A stretch of DNA of 26,158 bases, taken from Pyrobaculum sp. Lineage in GTDB: Archaea > Thermoproteota > Thermoprotei > Thermoproteales > Thermoproteaceae. The position numbers were made by a program, and so were the translations under genes. This document shows positions 1-7,452 of the stretch, in pieces. Each line of letters starts with the position of its first letter. The first letter of the stretch is position 1. The notes under the pieces were generated by a model. That model did not search any database. It saw only the letters and a program-made list of their open reading frames with translations, and had not been told where the DNA came from. Location: positions 1-26,158 of the forward strand of contig JAJHQT010000002.1 in assembly GCA_020833205.1 (NCBI GenBank), written 5' to 3'.

Positions 1-282
1 TATCGCTACAAGTCGAGGAAGTTGCTTAGTAAAAAGCCGAGAGAACGTGGAATGCGTGGGTTATCTCGGCTTCTCTACGAGTACAAACCCGGCGACAGAG
101 TTGTGATAGACATAGACCCCACCTTCATATCTACCGCCCCCCATAGGCGTTACCAAGGCAAAGTAGGCGTTGTGGTAGATGTCAGAGGTAGAGCATACGT
201 TGTGGAGACTTACCTCGGCGATAAGAAAAAGATCATAATCACCACCGCAGACCACCTAAGACCCTTTCAGGGGGGTAGCTGA
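1..282 (+). CDS. rpl21e: 50S ribosomal protein L21e, 5' end missing
   Basis: C-terminal part of ribosomal protein L21e, a large-subunit protein. The reading frame is open from base 1 (YRYKSRKLLSKKPRERG...), matching the family's basic N-terminal region, so the true start lies before the window. The TTG at 22 would also give an open frame but would cut into this conserved segment. The SH3-like beta-barrel part follows, with GDRVVIDIDPT, the RYQGKVGVV segment and a C-terminal HLRPF, all typical of the family. The last 16 bases overlap the 3' end of the convergent GPN GTPase gene. Product call is confident; only the start is unknown. Confidence 0.93.
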   Translation, partial: YRYKSRKLLSKKPRERGMRGLSRLLYEYKPGDRVVIDIDPTFISTAPHRRYQGKVGVVVDVRGRAYVVETYLGDKKKIIITTADHLRPFQGGS

Positions 283-1016
283 GCGTCTTCGCCTCCCGTG
301 TAGTGTAGCTGGATTTGGTAGTACAATTTATCCAGCCCTTCGCCGGTCTTTGCAGAGATGAACAGCGGCTCTACGAAGCCGCCCATGTTGGCGATAGAAC
401 GCAAGATCTCCTTGTCGTAGGGAGGTAGCTCTATAGACTCCAACAGCGTGTCTGGGTTTTCGGCCCAGTTGACTATATTAGTGAGAGCCTCTTCTGAGAG
501 TAGATCTGCCTTGTTTACCACAAGTATCTGCGGCTTTTTAAACCGTATCCTACTAGAAAGCGCGAGAAGCATGGTGGTGGCAAAGCCGTCGATGGACTGG
601 ACGTAAACCGCATCGGCCACGTAAACCACCAACGAGTGGACGTCGGAGAGTCTCTGAATTAAGTAGGCGCCGCTTTGTCTAAATGCGAATAGCTCCATCT
701 GCCCCGGGGTGTCGATTAGATAAATCGGCGCTCCTACGACCTCCATCTCCTCCTTTACTCTTTCGGCTTCTGTTACCACCATATCAACCGCTGCGATGAT
801 AGACGCGTTGGGCCCCAGCTTGTACTGCTTCATTATCTTCCTGGCGCTTATTCGATCTCTTATGTCGATATCTGGCGCATAAGGCAGATACTCGGCGGCT
901 GGATCTAGGTTAACTATCCCGACGTCGAAGCCCTGCTCGTCCATCCAATTAGAAAGCGCGGCAATCAAGGTAGATTTGCCGGAGCCGGCGGTGCCGATGA
1001 AGAAAACGGTTAACAT
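267..1016 (-). CDS. GPN-loop GTPase (GPN1/XAB1 family)
   Basis: Archaeal GPN-loop GTPase of 249 residues, a dimeric P-loop GTPase related to eukaryotic Gpn1-3, which help assemble RNA polymerase II; the archaeal role is not settled. Visible motifs are the P-loop GTAGSGKS (residues 8-15), the diagnostic Gly-Pro-Asn insertion (68-70, LGPNAS), the G3 motif DTPGQ (102-106) and the G4 motif NKAD (168-171). Length fits the archaeal form, which lacks the long eukaryotic tail. Its ATG shares one base with the SRP19 stop (TAATG), so it is the last gene of an S8e-SRP19-GPN operon. The 3' end overlaps rpl21e by 16 bases. Confidence 0.93.
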   Translation of the reverse strand: MLTVFFIGTAGSGKSTLIAALSNWMDEQGFDVGIVNLDPAAEYLPYAPDIDIRDRISARKIMKQYKLGPNASIIAAVDMVVTEAERVKEEMEVVGAPIYLIDTPGQMELFAFRQSGAYLIQRLSDVHSLVVYVADAVYVQSIDGFATTMLLALSSRIRFKKPQILVVNKADLLSEEALTNIVNWAENPDTLLESIELPPYDKEILRSIANMGGFVEPLFISAKTGEGLDKLYYQIQLHYTGGEDAQLPP

Positions 1017-1309
1017 TACGCCTTCCTCATTCTTCTAATCTCTTCAGCTACTTTAGTAGCCACCGCCGTGATCTTCTCATCTGTCTCAACTACCACATAG
1101 CCCTGTGACTTTTCTTCAAACCAGAGAGGCGGATATTTCTTATCTGGAAACGCTTGATACCTATATCCCAGCTTCTCAAGCGCCTGGGTTACTTCTTGAA
1201 GCGTGGGTCTATTTACCGCCTGGGCCCGGGAAACGATCCTACCTCTAGAGCGGGGGACTGAGGAGTCCAGGTAGACAAGCCAAAGAATTCTCCCGCCCCT
1301 CTTCTTCAT
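1016..1309 (-). CDS. srp19: Signal recognition particle protein SRP19
   Basis: SRP19 homologue of 97 residues. The family binds the tips of helices 6 and 8 of SRP RNA and prepares it for SRP54 binding in co-translational targeting. The sequence has the family signatures: the [15 protein letters not shown] opening, [18 protein letters not shown], and a basic C-terminal helix (EEIRRMRKA). Length is normal for archaea. The ATG overlaps the S8e stop (ATGA), and its own stop overlaps the GPN GTPase start by one base, so translation of the three genes is probably coupled. Confidence 0.92.
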   Translation of the reverse strand: MKKRGGRILWLVYLDSSVPRSRGRIVSRAQAVNRPTLQEVTQALEKLGYRYQAFPDKKYPPLWFEEKSQGYVVVETDEKITAVATKVAEEIRRMRKA

Positions 1310-1710
1310 TCTATAAGTACCGCATTTACAACGCCGTCTTGCCCAGGTCTAGATGTGACGACTGCTTTGCCGACTTCTGTCTGTATTATGGCGCCCTTCA
1401 CTATGAAGTTACGTCTTGCAAAGTCGGGGTTTGCAGGTGTGGACACTATGGAGAGGATCTTGGACTTTACATGCTTCCTCTCTTTGGGCACGTAGACGTT
1501 GGCATATCTTACCTCTCTCGCCCTCACCTTCACGTTTCCTCCCCTCACCCTCTCTACGTGCCGCACGTCGTTTTCCCCTAGCTTGGGTATCTGCGGTGGA
1601 CCTCCGCCTAGGGCTTTTTTCTTTGTTTTACGGACTTTCCTCTTTTTTCCACCTGTAGGCTTTCTTAAATCGCTTCCCTTATAGAAGGCGCCTAACTTCA
1701 CGCCCCCCAT
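1306..1710 (-). CDS. rps8e: 30S ribosomal protein S8e
   Basis: Small-subunit ribosomal protein S8e. Family hallmarks are [18 protein letters not shown] near the N-terminus, the central [18 protein letters not shown], and the C-terminal block [14 protein letters not shown]. The frame can be extended to an ATG at 1743 (145 residues), but I prefer the internal ATG at 1710 (134 residues, [12 protein letters not shown]). Family members normally start close to the FYKG/KPTGG segment, and a strong TATA box (1721-1728) lies inside the longer version. That box would place transcription start near 1699, so a leaderless GTG at 1701 is also possible. First gene of the S8e-SRP19-GPN operon. Confidence 0.9.
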   Translation of the reverse strand: MGGVKLGAFYKGSDLRKPTGGKKRKVRKTKKKALGGGPPQIPKLGENDVRHVERVRGGNVKVRAREVRYANVYVPKERKHVKSKILSIVSTPANPDFARRNFIVKGAIIQTEVGKAVVTSRPGQDGVVNAVLIE

Positions 1711-1720
1711 AATGCTGGGG

Positions 1721-1728
1721 TTTATAAA
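1721..1728 (-). promoter_or_regulatory. TATA box, S8e operon
   Basis: Perfect TTTATAAA centred at 1724.5. It is 14.5 bases before ATG 1710 and about 24 bases before GTG 1701, and it lies inside the longer possible S8e frame. With leaderless spacing this argues against translation starting at 1743. Confidence 0.5.
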
Positions 1729-1780
1729 TCTCAACTCAGCCATCTTCGTGTCGTATTACTTAGGTATTGAAGGGGGGAAC

Positions 1781-1789
1781 TATTATTAA
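1781..1789 (+). promoter_or_regulatory. TATA box, gar1-tfb operon
   Basis: TATTATTAA centred 26 bases before the gar1 ATG at 1811, the spacing expected for a leaderless archaeal transcript. Confidence 0.6.
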
Positions 1790-1810
1790 TCTGGGCCTAC
1801 AGTAGCTTTA

Positions 1811-2059
1811 ATGAAACGTATTGGTCTTGCTCTTCACTACTCGCGTCTGGGGAACCTCGTGGCGAAACTCGACGAGGTTCCCCCCCTATACGTCAATGTA
1901 TACACGTACACAATGAAGAAAGTCGGCGTATTATACGACGTGATAGGAAACGTGAAGAGGCCGTATGGGTTAGTAAAACCTATAACGCGCGACGAGACCG
2001 TAGTGGGTCAACCTCTCTACGTAAGGCCGCAAGACCTAGAGAGACGAGGGAGGAGATGA
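1811..2059 (+). CDS. gar1: H/ACA ribonucleoprotein Gar1
   Basis: Small Gar1-family protein of 82 residues. Gar1 is a core component of archaeal H/ACA RNPs that make pseudouridine in rRNA with Cbf5, Nop10 and L7Ae; it binds Cbf5 and aids product release. The sequence shows the short beta-barrel pattern RIGLALHYSRLGNLVAKLD, then VYTYTMKKVGVLYDVIGNV with KRPYGLVKP, matching the Gar1 core without the eukaryotic glycine/arginine-rich ends. The gar1-tfb order is common in archaea and supports the call. The stop overlaps the TFB start (ATGA). Confidence 0.88.
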   Translation: MKRIGLALHYSRLGNLVAKLDEVPPLYVNVYTYTMKKVGVLYDVIGNVKRPYGLVKPITRDETVVGQPLYVRPQDLERRGRR

Positions 2060-2952
2060 CTAGGCGTTTGATATTCGAAATAGAGGAGTACAGATGCCCG
2101 GTCTGCGGTGCAGTTAACGAAGTGGTTGTCGACTACGAAAGAGGACAGGTGATATGTAAAAACTGTGGAGTGGTCATAAGGGAGGATGTGGCGGATCTCG
2201 GACCCGAGTGGAGAAAGCCTGAGGCCTCTAGGGCGTATTCAGGCCCAATAGGCTCCTCGCTTGGGGATATCGAGTACGGCAACGTTAAAATAGCCGATAA
2301 GCTCAAGGCGCTTAGCTTAAAGAAATTTGCCAGGCCCATGTCGACGCCTCTTGAGCGTGTGGAGGCAGATATCAGAGAGTTTCTTGAAGCCGCGAAACAG
2401 AAGTTAAATCTAGCTAAGGCTGTTGTGGAGGAGACTGTACTTTTGTATAAGAAGTTGTACGACGCAGGTTACAGGGCGCCTAGACTAGAGAGCTACGCCG
2501 CAGCTCTCTACTTCACATTGAAGAAGCACGGAGTCGCCGCCATCACTCTAAAAAGTCTAATCGAAAACCTAGGGGTAGATAGATCTTCTTTCGTCTCCGC
2601 CTACATGGAGCTGATGCGTGTGGCTACTAAGCTGGGCATTAAGCCGCCGCGTGTCGATCCGAGGATTTACATACCGAAGATCGTATCTGCGTTGGGCATA
2701 GGCGATGAGAAGTCGGCGGAGGTTCAACGCATAGCAATAGATATACTACGTTACATTATCTCGTCGCCACGTATAAGGAACGGACGGAAGCCTCAAGTTC
2801 TTGCGGCAGCCGCCGTCTTTTATGCATGTTACATGGCTGGCGTAGAGATTACGCAGAAAGAACTGGCAAGAGCCGCCGACTCTACAGAGGGGCCTGTTAG
2901 GGAGCTTTTGAAAGAGCTTGCAGACGTGTTATACGTGGAGATTACTATATAA
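2056..2952 (+). CDS. tfb: Transcription initiation factor IIB (TFB)
   Basis: TFB of 298 residues, which bridges the TBP-TATA complex and RNA polymerase. The N-terminal zinc ribbon has Cys14, Cys17, Cys34 and Cys37 (CPVC/CKNC). The B-reader follows at about 47-65 (DLGPEWRKPEASR). Two cyclin-like repeats (about 100-195 and 200-298) make the core; the second ends with the helix-turn-helix region TQKELARAADSTEGPVRELL that reads the BRE element. Length is normal. It overlaps gar1 by four bases, and its stop lies within the TATA box of the next gene. Confidence 0.96.
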   Translation: MTRRLIFEIEEYRCPVCGAVNEVVVDYERGQVICKNCGVVIREDVADLGPEWRKPEASRAYSGPIGSSLGDIEYGNVKIADKLKALSLKKFARPMSTPLERVEADIREFLEAAKQKLNLAKAVVEETVLLYKKLYDAGYRAPRLESYAAALYFTLKKHGVAAITLKSLIENLGVDRSSFVSAYMELMRVATKLGIKPPRVDPRIYIPKIVSALGIGDEKSAEVQRIAIDILRYIISSPRIRNGRKPQVLAAAAVFYACYMAGVEITQKELARAADSTEGPVRELLKELADVLYVEITI

Positions 2953-2953
2953 A
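2946..2953 (+). promoter_or_regulatory. TATA box, TFE-beta gene
   Basis: TATATAAA overlaps the last codons and stop of tfb and is centred 24.5 bases before the GTG at 2974. It gives the downstream genes a possible leaderless promoter independent of gar1-tfb. Confidence 0.6.
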
Positions 2954-2973
2954 GAGGAGGCTCTGCTCTGTAC

Positions 2974-3414
2974 GTGACCGCCCAGGAGTTCACAGAGGAT
3001 TCAGAGGTCCTCACCGAAGTTGAAATCCAAATACTCCAAGGCCTAGAGAGGCTGGGCGGGAGTTATCAACAACGTAACCTTTGGAAATACATCGGGATTG
3101 ACAGCAAGACGGGACTTCCGATTTTAGCTAGGCTTGAAAAGAGGGGGCTTATCGCCCGTGAGAGAGTAGGCGGTAACAAACGAGGGGTATATGTAATTAA
3201 ATTGACTGAAAAGGCGTATAAGTTGCTTACTAAAATACGGGAGGAGTCCACAGAGACGTTCGTTGTAGATTTTGAGACGATGCCAAAAGAGTTGCGACTT
3301 CTCTTGTCGATTCCCTGTGTCTATTGTCCGTATTCGGATAAATGCGGCGTCAGCTTCGTCGCTCCTCACAATTGCGAACTCCTCACGAGGTGGTCTTATC
3401 GTCTGAGAATATGA
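2974..3414 (+). CDS. TFE-beta-like winged-helix protein with Fe-S motif
   Basis: 146-residue protein with a GTG start placed by the TATA box. Residues about 13-90 form a winged helix (ILQGLERLGG, recognition region SKTGLPILARLEKRGLI, wing VGGNKRGVYVI). The C-terminus has four cysteines, Cys115, 118, 124 and 134 (CX2CX5CX9C), with Cys-Pro after the second. This matches the crenarchaeal beta subunit of TFE, related to RNA polymerase III subunit RPC39, which carries a winged helix and a cubane Fe-S domain and helps open promoters. The position next to TFB agrees. Another Fe-S winged-helix regulator is the main alternative. The stop overlaps the next start. Confidence 0.78.
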   Translation: MTAQEFTEDSEVLTEVEIQILQGLERLGGSYQQRNLWKYIGIDSKTGLPILARLEKRGLIARERVGGNKRGVYVIKLTEKAYKLLTKIREESTETFVVDFETMPKELRLLLSIPCVYCPYSDKCGVSFVAPHNCELLTRWSYRLRI

Positions 3415-3974
3415 GTCTCGTCAGGTCTTTTGTAGCGGTGGACATCGAAAACTTCGACGTAGTTAGGAGAATTGAGGTGGTACAAAGAGAGCTTCTACGA
3501 CTTGGTCTTGAAATAAAGCTTGTGGAGAGGGAAAACCTACACATAACTCTCAGGTTTTTGGGGGAGATTCCCCAGAGTAGAATCAACGACGTCGTCAAGG
3601 CCATTGCAGGTATTAAAATGAGTAGATTTCAAATAAAGTTGAGAGGTATAGGCGTATTTCCCGACTTGGCTAGACCACGGGTGTTATGGATCGGCGTCTC
3701 CGACGGCGTTGAGGAGTTGAAAAGACTTGCCGCCGCAGTGAGGGAGGCTGTCGACAGATTTGCCGAGAGTAAAGAAGATAGGGAGTTTGTGGCGCATCTA
3801 ACGGTGGGGAGGATAAAATCGGGCCGCAACGTTGAAAAGTTGCAGGAGTTTGTGACGCGTTATGCTGACGTCGATTTCGGCGTTGTTACTGTAGACAAAA
3901 TCAAGTTGAAGAAGTCTGTGTTGACGCCCAGAGGACCAATTTATACAGATCTCTTCGTACAGCCTCTTACGTGA
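3411..3974 (+). CDS. thpR: RNA 2',3'-cyclic phosphodiesterase (ThpR/LigT)
   Basis: 2H phosphoesterase of 187 residues. This family opens 2',3'-cyclic phosphates on RNA and can join 2',5' ends of tRNA halves in vitro. The two catalytic motifs are His44-Ile-Thr-Leu and His129-Leu-Thr-Val (HXTX twice), in the pattern of archaeal LigT (NLHITLRFLGE; RPRVLWIGV). I start at ATG 3411 rather than further upstream, because MSLVRSFVAVDI is the standard N-terminus and this ATG makes an ATGA overlap with the preceding stop. Its own stop overlaps the cca start (GTGA), linking two RNA-end enzymes in one transcript. Confidence 0.92.
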   Translation: MSLVRSFVAVDIENFDVVRRIEVVQRELLRLGLEIKLVERENLHITLRFLGEIPQSRINDVVKAIAGIKMSRFQIKLRGIGVFPDLARPRVLWIGVSDGVEELKRLAAAVREAVDRFAESKEDREFVAHLTVGRIKSGRNVEKLQEFVTRYADVDFGVVTVDKIKLKKSVLTPRGPIYTDLFVQPLT

Positions 3975-5218
3975 TCGAGGTACTCGAAGAAGCATATAAG
4001 CTAGTCACTCCGAGTCCGGAAGAAGAAAGAAAGGTTAGAGAAGTATCCCAGCTTGCTAGATCCCTCGTTGCCGAGGCTGTAAACACGTATAGAATCGACG
4101 CCGAGGTTGACGTCTACGGCTCCGCCGCCCGCTCCACTTGGTTGCCTGGTCAACGCGACATTGACGTGTTCGTGGTTATGAAAGATAGAGGCATAAAGCC
4201 GGAAGATGTTACAAGTCTTTTGTCGCGTTTCTTTACCGAGAGGGGGGTTTCCTGGGTTATGCGCTATGCTCAACATCCCTACCTCACCCTCTTCTTAGAA
4301 GGTTACGAAGTAGATGTAGTGCCTTGTTATAAGATTATGACTGGGGAGCGTCCTATTACTGCAGCTGATAGATCTCCGCTTCACCACAAATTCCTAGTAG
4401 ATAGGCTCAACGACGAACAACGGCGTGACGTCAGGGCGTTGAAGCTCTTTCTAAAGACTATCGGCGTCTACGGGGCTGAGATCAAGACAGAGGGCTTTTC
4501 TGGATATTTGACAGAGCTGTTGGTTGCGTATTACGGGTCGTTAGTTGAGGTGCTGAAGGCAGCGGCGCGGTGGAGGCCCTACAGGACCTACATTGCTTTT
4601 TCTGAAGTAAGGACGAAATTTAGGGCCCCTCTTGTGGTGGTGGACCCCGTAGACCCCAATAGAAACGCCGCCGCTGCCGTCTCGTTGACGTCCATGTCTA
4701 CATTCATCTTAGCGGCTAGACGTTTTCTGAAGAGGCCATCTCTGTCCTACTTCCAACCGCGACCTAGTACCTCCATACGGCTTAACGTAGTTGAGGTTGT
4801 GTTTCCCTACCCCAATGAGCCGCCGGATATCGTGTGGGGGAGGTATAAGAGAATTGGGAGGGGTTTGTACCAGTGGCTCAAAGAGTGTGAGTTCAGAGTA
4901 TTTCGCTGGGGCGTGGAAAGCGATGAAAAAAGCTACGTCTCGCTTGTCTACGTAGTGGAACAGTTAGAGCTTAAGCCGTATGTATTACATAGGGGGCCGC
5001 CTGTTTACGACGAAGCGGTCGACGCATTCGTTGAAAAGTATATTGGCGAAGAAGTCATAGGACCGTTTCTACAAGGATCTAGGGTTTACGTGATCAAGAA
5101 ACGGCGTTTTACCCACGTAAGTGAGTGTATCCAGGCACAGCTTGGTAGAGAGGGATACGAAATCCGTGTTAATTCATACGAGGGGGATCTCGTGAGGAAA
5201 AACCCGTGGATTACTTAA
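3971..5218 (+). CDS. cca: CCA-adding tRNA nucleotidyltransferase, class I
   Basis: Archaeal class I CCA-adding enzyme, 415 residues, which builds or repairs the tRNA 3' CCA end. The nucleotidyltransferase signature is at residues 50-67 (GSAARSTWLPGQRDIDVF), with metal-binding Asp63 and Asp65 and a third carboxylate in EGYEVDVVPCY. Central and tail domains follow, including TEGFSGYLTELLVAYYGS and VDPVDPNRNAAAAVS, typical of archaeal enzymes. The GTG start overlaps the thpR stop. Many tRNA genes in Thermoproteales may lack an encoded CCA, which would make the enzyme essential; that point is general knowledge. Confidence 0.95.
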   Translation: MIEVLEEAYKLVTPSPEEERKVREVSQLARSLVAEAVNTYRIDAEVDVYGSAARSTWLPGQRDIDVFVVMKDRGIKPEDVTSLLSRFFTERGVSWVMRYAQHPYLTLFLEGYEVDVVPCYKIMTGERPITAADRSPLHHKFLVDRLNDEQRRDVRALKLFLKTIGVYGAEIKTEGFSGYLTELLVAYYGSLVEVLKAAARWRPYRTYIAFSEVRTKFRAPLVVVDPVDPNRNAAAAVSLTSMSTFILAARRFLKRPSLSYFQPRPSTSIRLNVVEVVFPYPNEPPDIVWGRYKRIGRGLYQWLKECEFRVFRWGVESDEKSYVSLVYVVEQLELKPYVLHRGPPVYDEAVDAFVEKYIGEEVIGPFLQGSRVYVIKKRRFTHVSECIQAQLGREGYEIRVNSYEGDLVRKNPWIT

Positions 5219-5226
5219 GCGATGTG

Positions 5227-5234
5227 TTTATAAA
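5227..5234 (+). promoter_or_regulatory. TATA box, coiled-coil gene
   Basis: TTTATAAA centred 24.5 bases before ATG 5255, consistent with a leaderless transcript separate from the cca operon. Confidence 0.65.
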
Positions 5235-5254
5235 CAGAAGGAGAGCAGGAGTAT

Positions 5255-5674
5255 ATGGACATATACTCAGTAAAGACCTTCAACGATGCTGGTCAGTTTC
5301 TCTCTGAGCTTAATGCGCAGATAAAACAATTAGAGGAACTTGTCAAGGCTGTGGAGACTGAGCTTGAAGGACTGAGACCATCGTTGGAGCGGTATAGGAG
5401 GCTTCAGGAGCTTTTAAAGAAGTTCAGCGGCAGAAGCGGCGAGGGAAGCGTACCTCTTGAGATCACAGGCCTCCAGCTATACGTAGACCCCAACCCCATG
5501 GTTAAGTATGAAATTTTGGAAGAGTCGTATAGACACATGGTCGACCTCCTCAGCGTGTTGAAAAAGGTGAGAGAGGTCGCGCAGTCGGTCATCAAAGAAG
5601 GTGGTCTCGAGACGTTGAAAATCACTGTTCACTACAAAAACGGAATTCCAGTCAAACTTCTCGTAACTGGATAA
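5255..5674 (+). CDS. Hypothetical coiled-coil protein
   Basis: I do not recognise this 139-residue protein. Residues about 12-60 are strongly heptad-like and charged (LNAQIKQLEELVKAVETELE, then a second helix ending LLKKFSGRSGEG). A short beta segment (LEITGLQLYVDPNP), a second helix (about 92-118, YRHMVDLLSVLKKVREVAQS) and a C-terminal beta pair (TLKITVHYKNGIPVKLLV) follow. The helix-beta-helix-beta pattern recalls small coiled-coil assembly proteins such as prefoldins, but the family motifs are not clear enough to say so. No signal peptide or membrane segment. Its 3' end overlaps the convergent DUF89 gene by 23 bases. Confidence 0.8.
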   Translation: MDIYSVKTFNDAGQFLSELNAQIKQLEELVKAVETELEGLRPSLERYRRLQELLKKFSGRSGEGSVPLEITGLQLYVDPNPMVKYEILEESYRHMVDLLSVLKKVREVAQSVIKEGGLETLKITVHYKNGIPVKLLVTG

Positions 5675-6452
5675 TAGATTTCGCCTGTTCTCCAGTGATT
5701 ATAATAGGCGCGTTACGCGGCACGGAGAACGCTCTAGAGAGTACGTCGCATTTAGCTCTGAGCAACAGAAGCGCAGGTACGGCGCCCCACTCTATATACG
5801 CCTCGAAGTTTGCGATTCCTTTCGCCAAGATGAAGCCCTCCTTGAGCCAACGCACAGGTGATATATTGCCTGGAGTTTTGATTACTCTATAGCTTGCGAG
5901 ATCTTCTTCAATTACGTCTATTTCGTACGGTTTGGAACGCACCACAAACGTAGATTTGACCCCGTTTCTCTCCAGCGCCTCGGTTACTACTAGGTCTATC
6001 TGCGCTTCGCCTGCGTTGTCCAGTACGTAGTAGACGTGAGGCGGTAGGTCAATATACTCCTCTATAGCCGGCAGATCCCACACAGCCTCTTCTAACTTCT
6101 TGGGTCTGTAGCCCAAGACGCTTGTGTCCACTATATTGGCGGCGGCGGCTATTCTCAACGCAGTTTTTAAATCCCACGAGACTTGTTGCAACCTCTGCCT
6201 TACAGCCTCTGCGACTCGTCTGCCCACTGCGTCGAGCTTCTCCTTGTACTCTTTATAGGGGTTGGTGTTGCCGACAAGCTCGGTTATTTTTTGAAAACTG
6301 AAAGAAAACGCCTCGCTTCTGCTGGGGTGTTGTAAAAGCTGGGAAAGCTCTTTTAAGATCTCTGGCAACTTGTCAGGCTTGTTTAGTCGTATTAAATCTC
6401 CGGTTCTTGAGGTAATTATACAAAGTTTGCAGTTAGCCTCATCGAGCCACAT
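5652..6452 (-). CDS. DUF89/ARMT1-type metal-dependent phosphatase
   Basis: DUF89 family protein of 266 residues, of the short archaeal type. Characterised family members are metal-dependent phosphatases acting on small or damaged phosphometabolites. Visible signatures: the N-terminal pair Cys8/Cys11, the AANIVD motif with Asn106 and Asp109, the DNAGE motif with Asp145, Asn146 and Glu149, and KGIANFE (211-217). These supply the expected metal- and phosphate-binding residues, so it is probably active. The start overlaps the aminotransferase by 14 bases, and it is the third gene of an operon headed by serA. A role as phosphoserine phosphatase is an inference from position only. Confidence 0.85.
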   Translation of the reverse strand: MWLDEANCKLCIITSRTGDLIRLNKPDKLPEILKELSQLLQHPSRSEAFSFSFQKITELVGNTNPYKEYKEKLDAVGRRVAEAVRQRLQQVSWDLKTALRIAAAANIVDTSVLGYRPKKLEEAVWDLPAIEEYIDLPPHVYYVLDNAGEAQIDLVVTEALERNGVKSTFVVRSKPYEIDVIEEDLASYRVIKTPGNISPVRWLKEGFILAKGIANFEAYIEWGAVPALLLLRAKCDVLSRAFSVPRNAPIIITGEQAKSIIQLREV

Positions 6453-7452
6453 TGTTGATTATATCTACTACTTTCTTAAGATCGTCAATCGTTATATCTC
6501 CCATAACTCCTATTCTAATTGATTTCTCTCTATATTTGTACATACCCCCCGCTATGACGTAGCCCCCCTCCCTCAGCTTTGAGATGACCTCTTTGGGGTT
6601 TTCACAGTGAAATGCAGTCACCGTGACGCTACGTGTGGCAGGGGGCGGGATTGGTCTCAGCTTTAGCGATGAATATAAGTATTCTGTCCTTTCTCGATGG
6701 ATATCTGTGTATCGTGTGCCGAGCTCTAAGATGTAGTTGAGGGAGACGTCTAGAGCGAAGAGTATAGGTATGGGCGGCGTATACGGTGTCTCTAGATGTT
6801 GCATAGATTTTATGAATTTCCTGAGGTCCATGGAGGGGGGTACGCCGGCGGTTGCCCGAGGTTCTGCGGCGAAATAGAGTATAGATGCGCCAGGCGGCGC
6901 CAGCAAGGCCTTGTGTGATGCCGTTGCCAACACGTCAACGCCTGGAGGAAGAGGTTCCGCGGGGAATCCAGAGACGCCGTCTACGAGAAGTAGAACGCCG
7001 TACGCCTTCGCGACGTCTATTAGTCTTTTCATCTGTTTATAGGCGATACCTGTGCTAGTTTCGTTATGTACGACCAACACGGCTTTTATCTCAGGGTCTT
7101 TTCTCAATATGTCCTCCACCTCATCTGGCTCAGGCGGCGTGTCCCGCTCTATCTCTATTAGCTTCGCCCCTCTGATTTTCGCCGTTTCGACAGCTCTCTT
7201 TCCAAACTCGCCATAGACTAACGCCAACACTTTCTCGCCTGGATTTACGTAATTATAAATCATGGTATCCACAGCCAACGTGCCCGTCCCGGGCATCACC
7301 ACGGGTTGGGCATAATAGAGAGCATTAAGTTTATCTAAGACAGACCTGAAGAGATTTCTAAACTCGTCACTTCTGTGGAAAGGCGGTTGCTTCGCCACGG
7401 CGTCTACTACAAATTTGGGTAGCTGAACTGGGCCGGGGGTTAGGTACTTCAT
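6439..7452 (-). CDS. Class V aminotransferase (serine/phosphoserine type)
   Basis: PLP-dependent fold-type I class V aminotransferase, 337 residues, in the alanine-glyoxylate/serine-pyruvate aminotransferase group. It opens with the family's LTPGPVQLP. The PLP lysine is Lys181 in SHKALLAPPG, and the cofactor aspartate is Asp158 in LLLVDGVSGFPAEP. A phosphate-gripping MPGTGTLA lies at 53-60. It overlaps the 3' end of a D-3-phosphoglycerate dehydrogenase gene by four bases, so 3-phosphohydroxypyruvate is a likely amino acceptor and the enzyme may do the second step of serine synthesis. Serine-glyoxylate or alanine-glyoxylate transamination remains possible. Confidence 0.88.
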   Translation of the reverse strand: MKYLTPGPVQLPKFVVDAVAKQPPFHRSDEFRNLFRSVLDKLNALYYAQPVVMPGTGTLAVDTMIYNYVNPGEKVLALVYGEFGKRAVETAKIRGAKLIEIERDTPPEPDEVEDILRKDPEIKAVLVVHNETSTGIAYKQMKRLIDVAKAYGVLLLVDGVSGFPAEPLPPGVDVLATASHKALLAPPGASILYFAAEPRATAGVPPSMDLRKFIKSMQHLETPYTPPIPILFALDVSLNYILELGTRYTDIHRERTEYLYSSLKLRPIPPPATRSVTVTAFHCENPKEVISKLREGGYVIAGGMYKYREKSIRIGVMGDITIDDLKKVVDIINNVAR

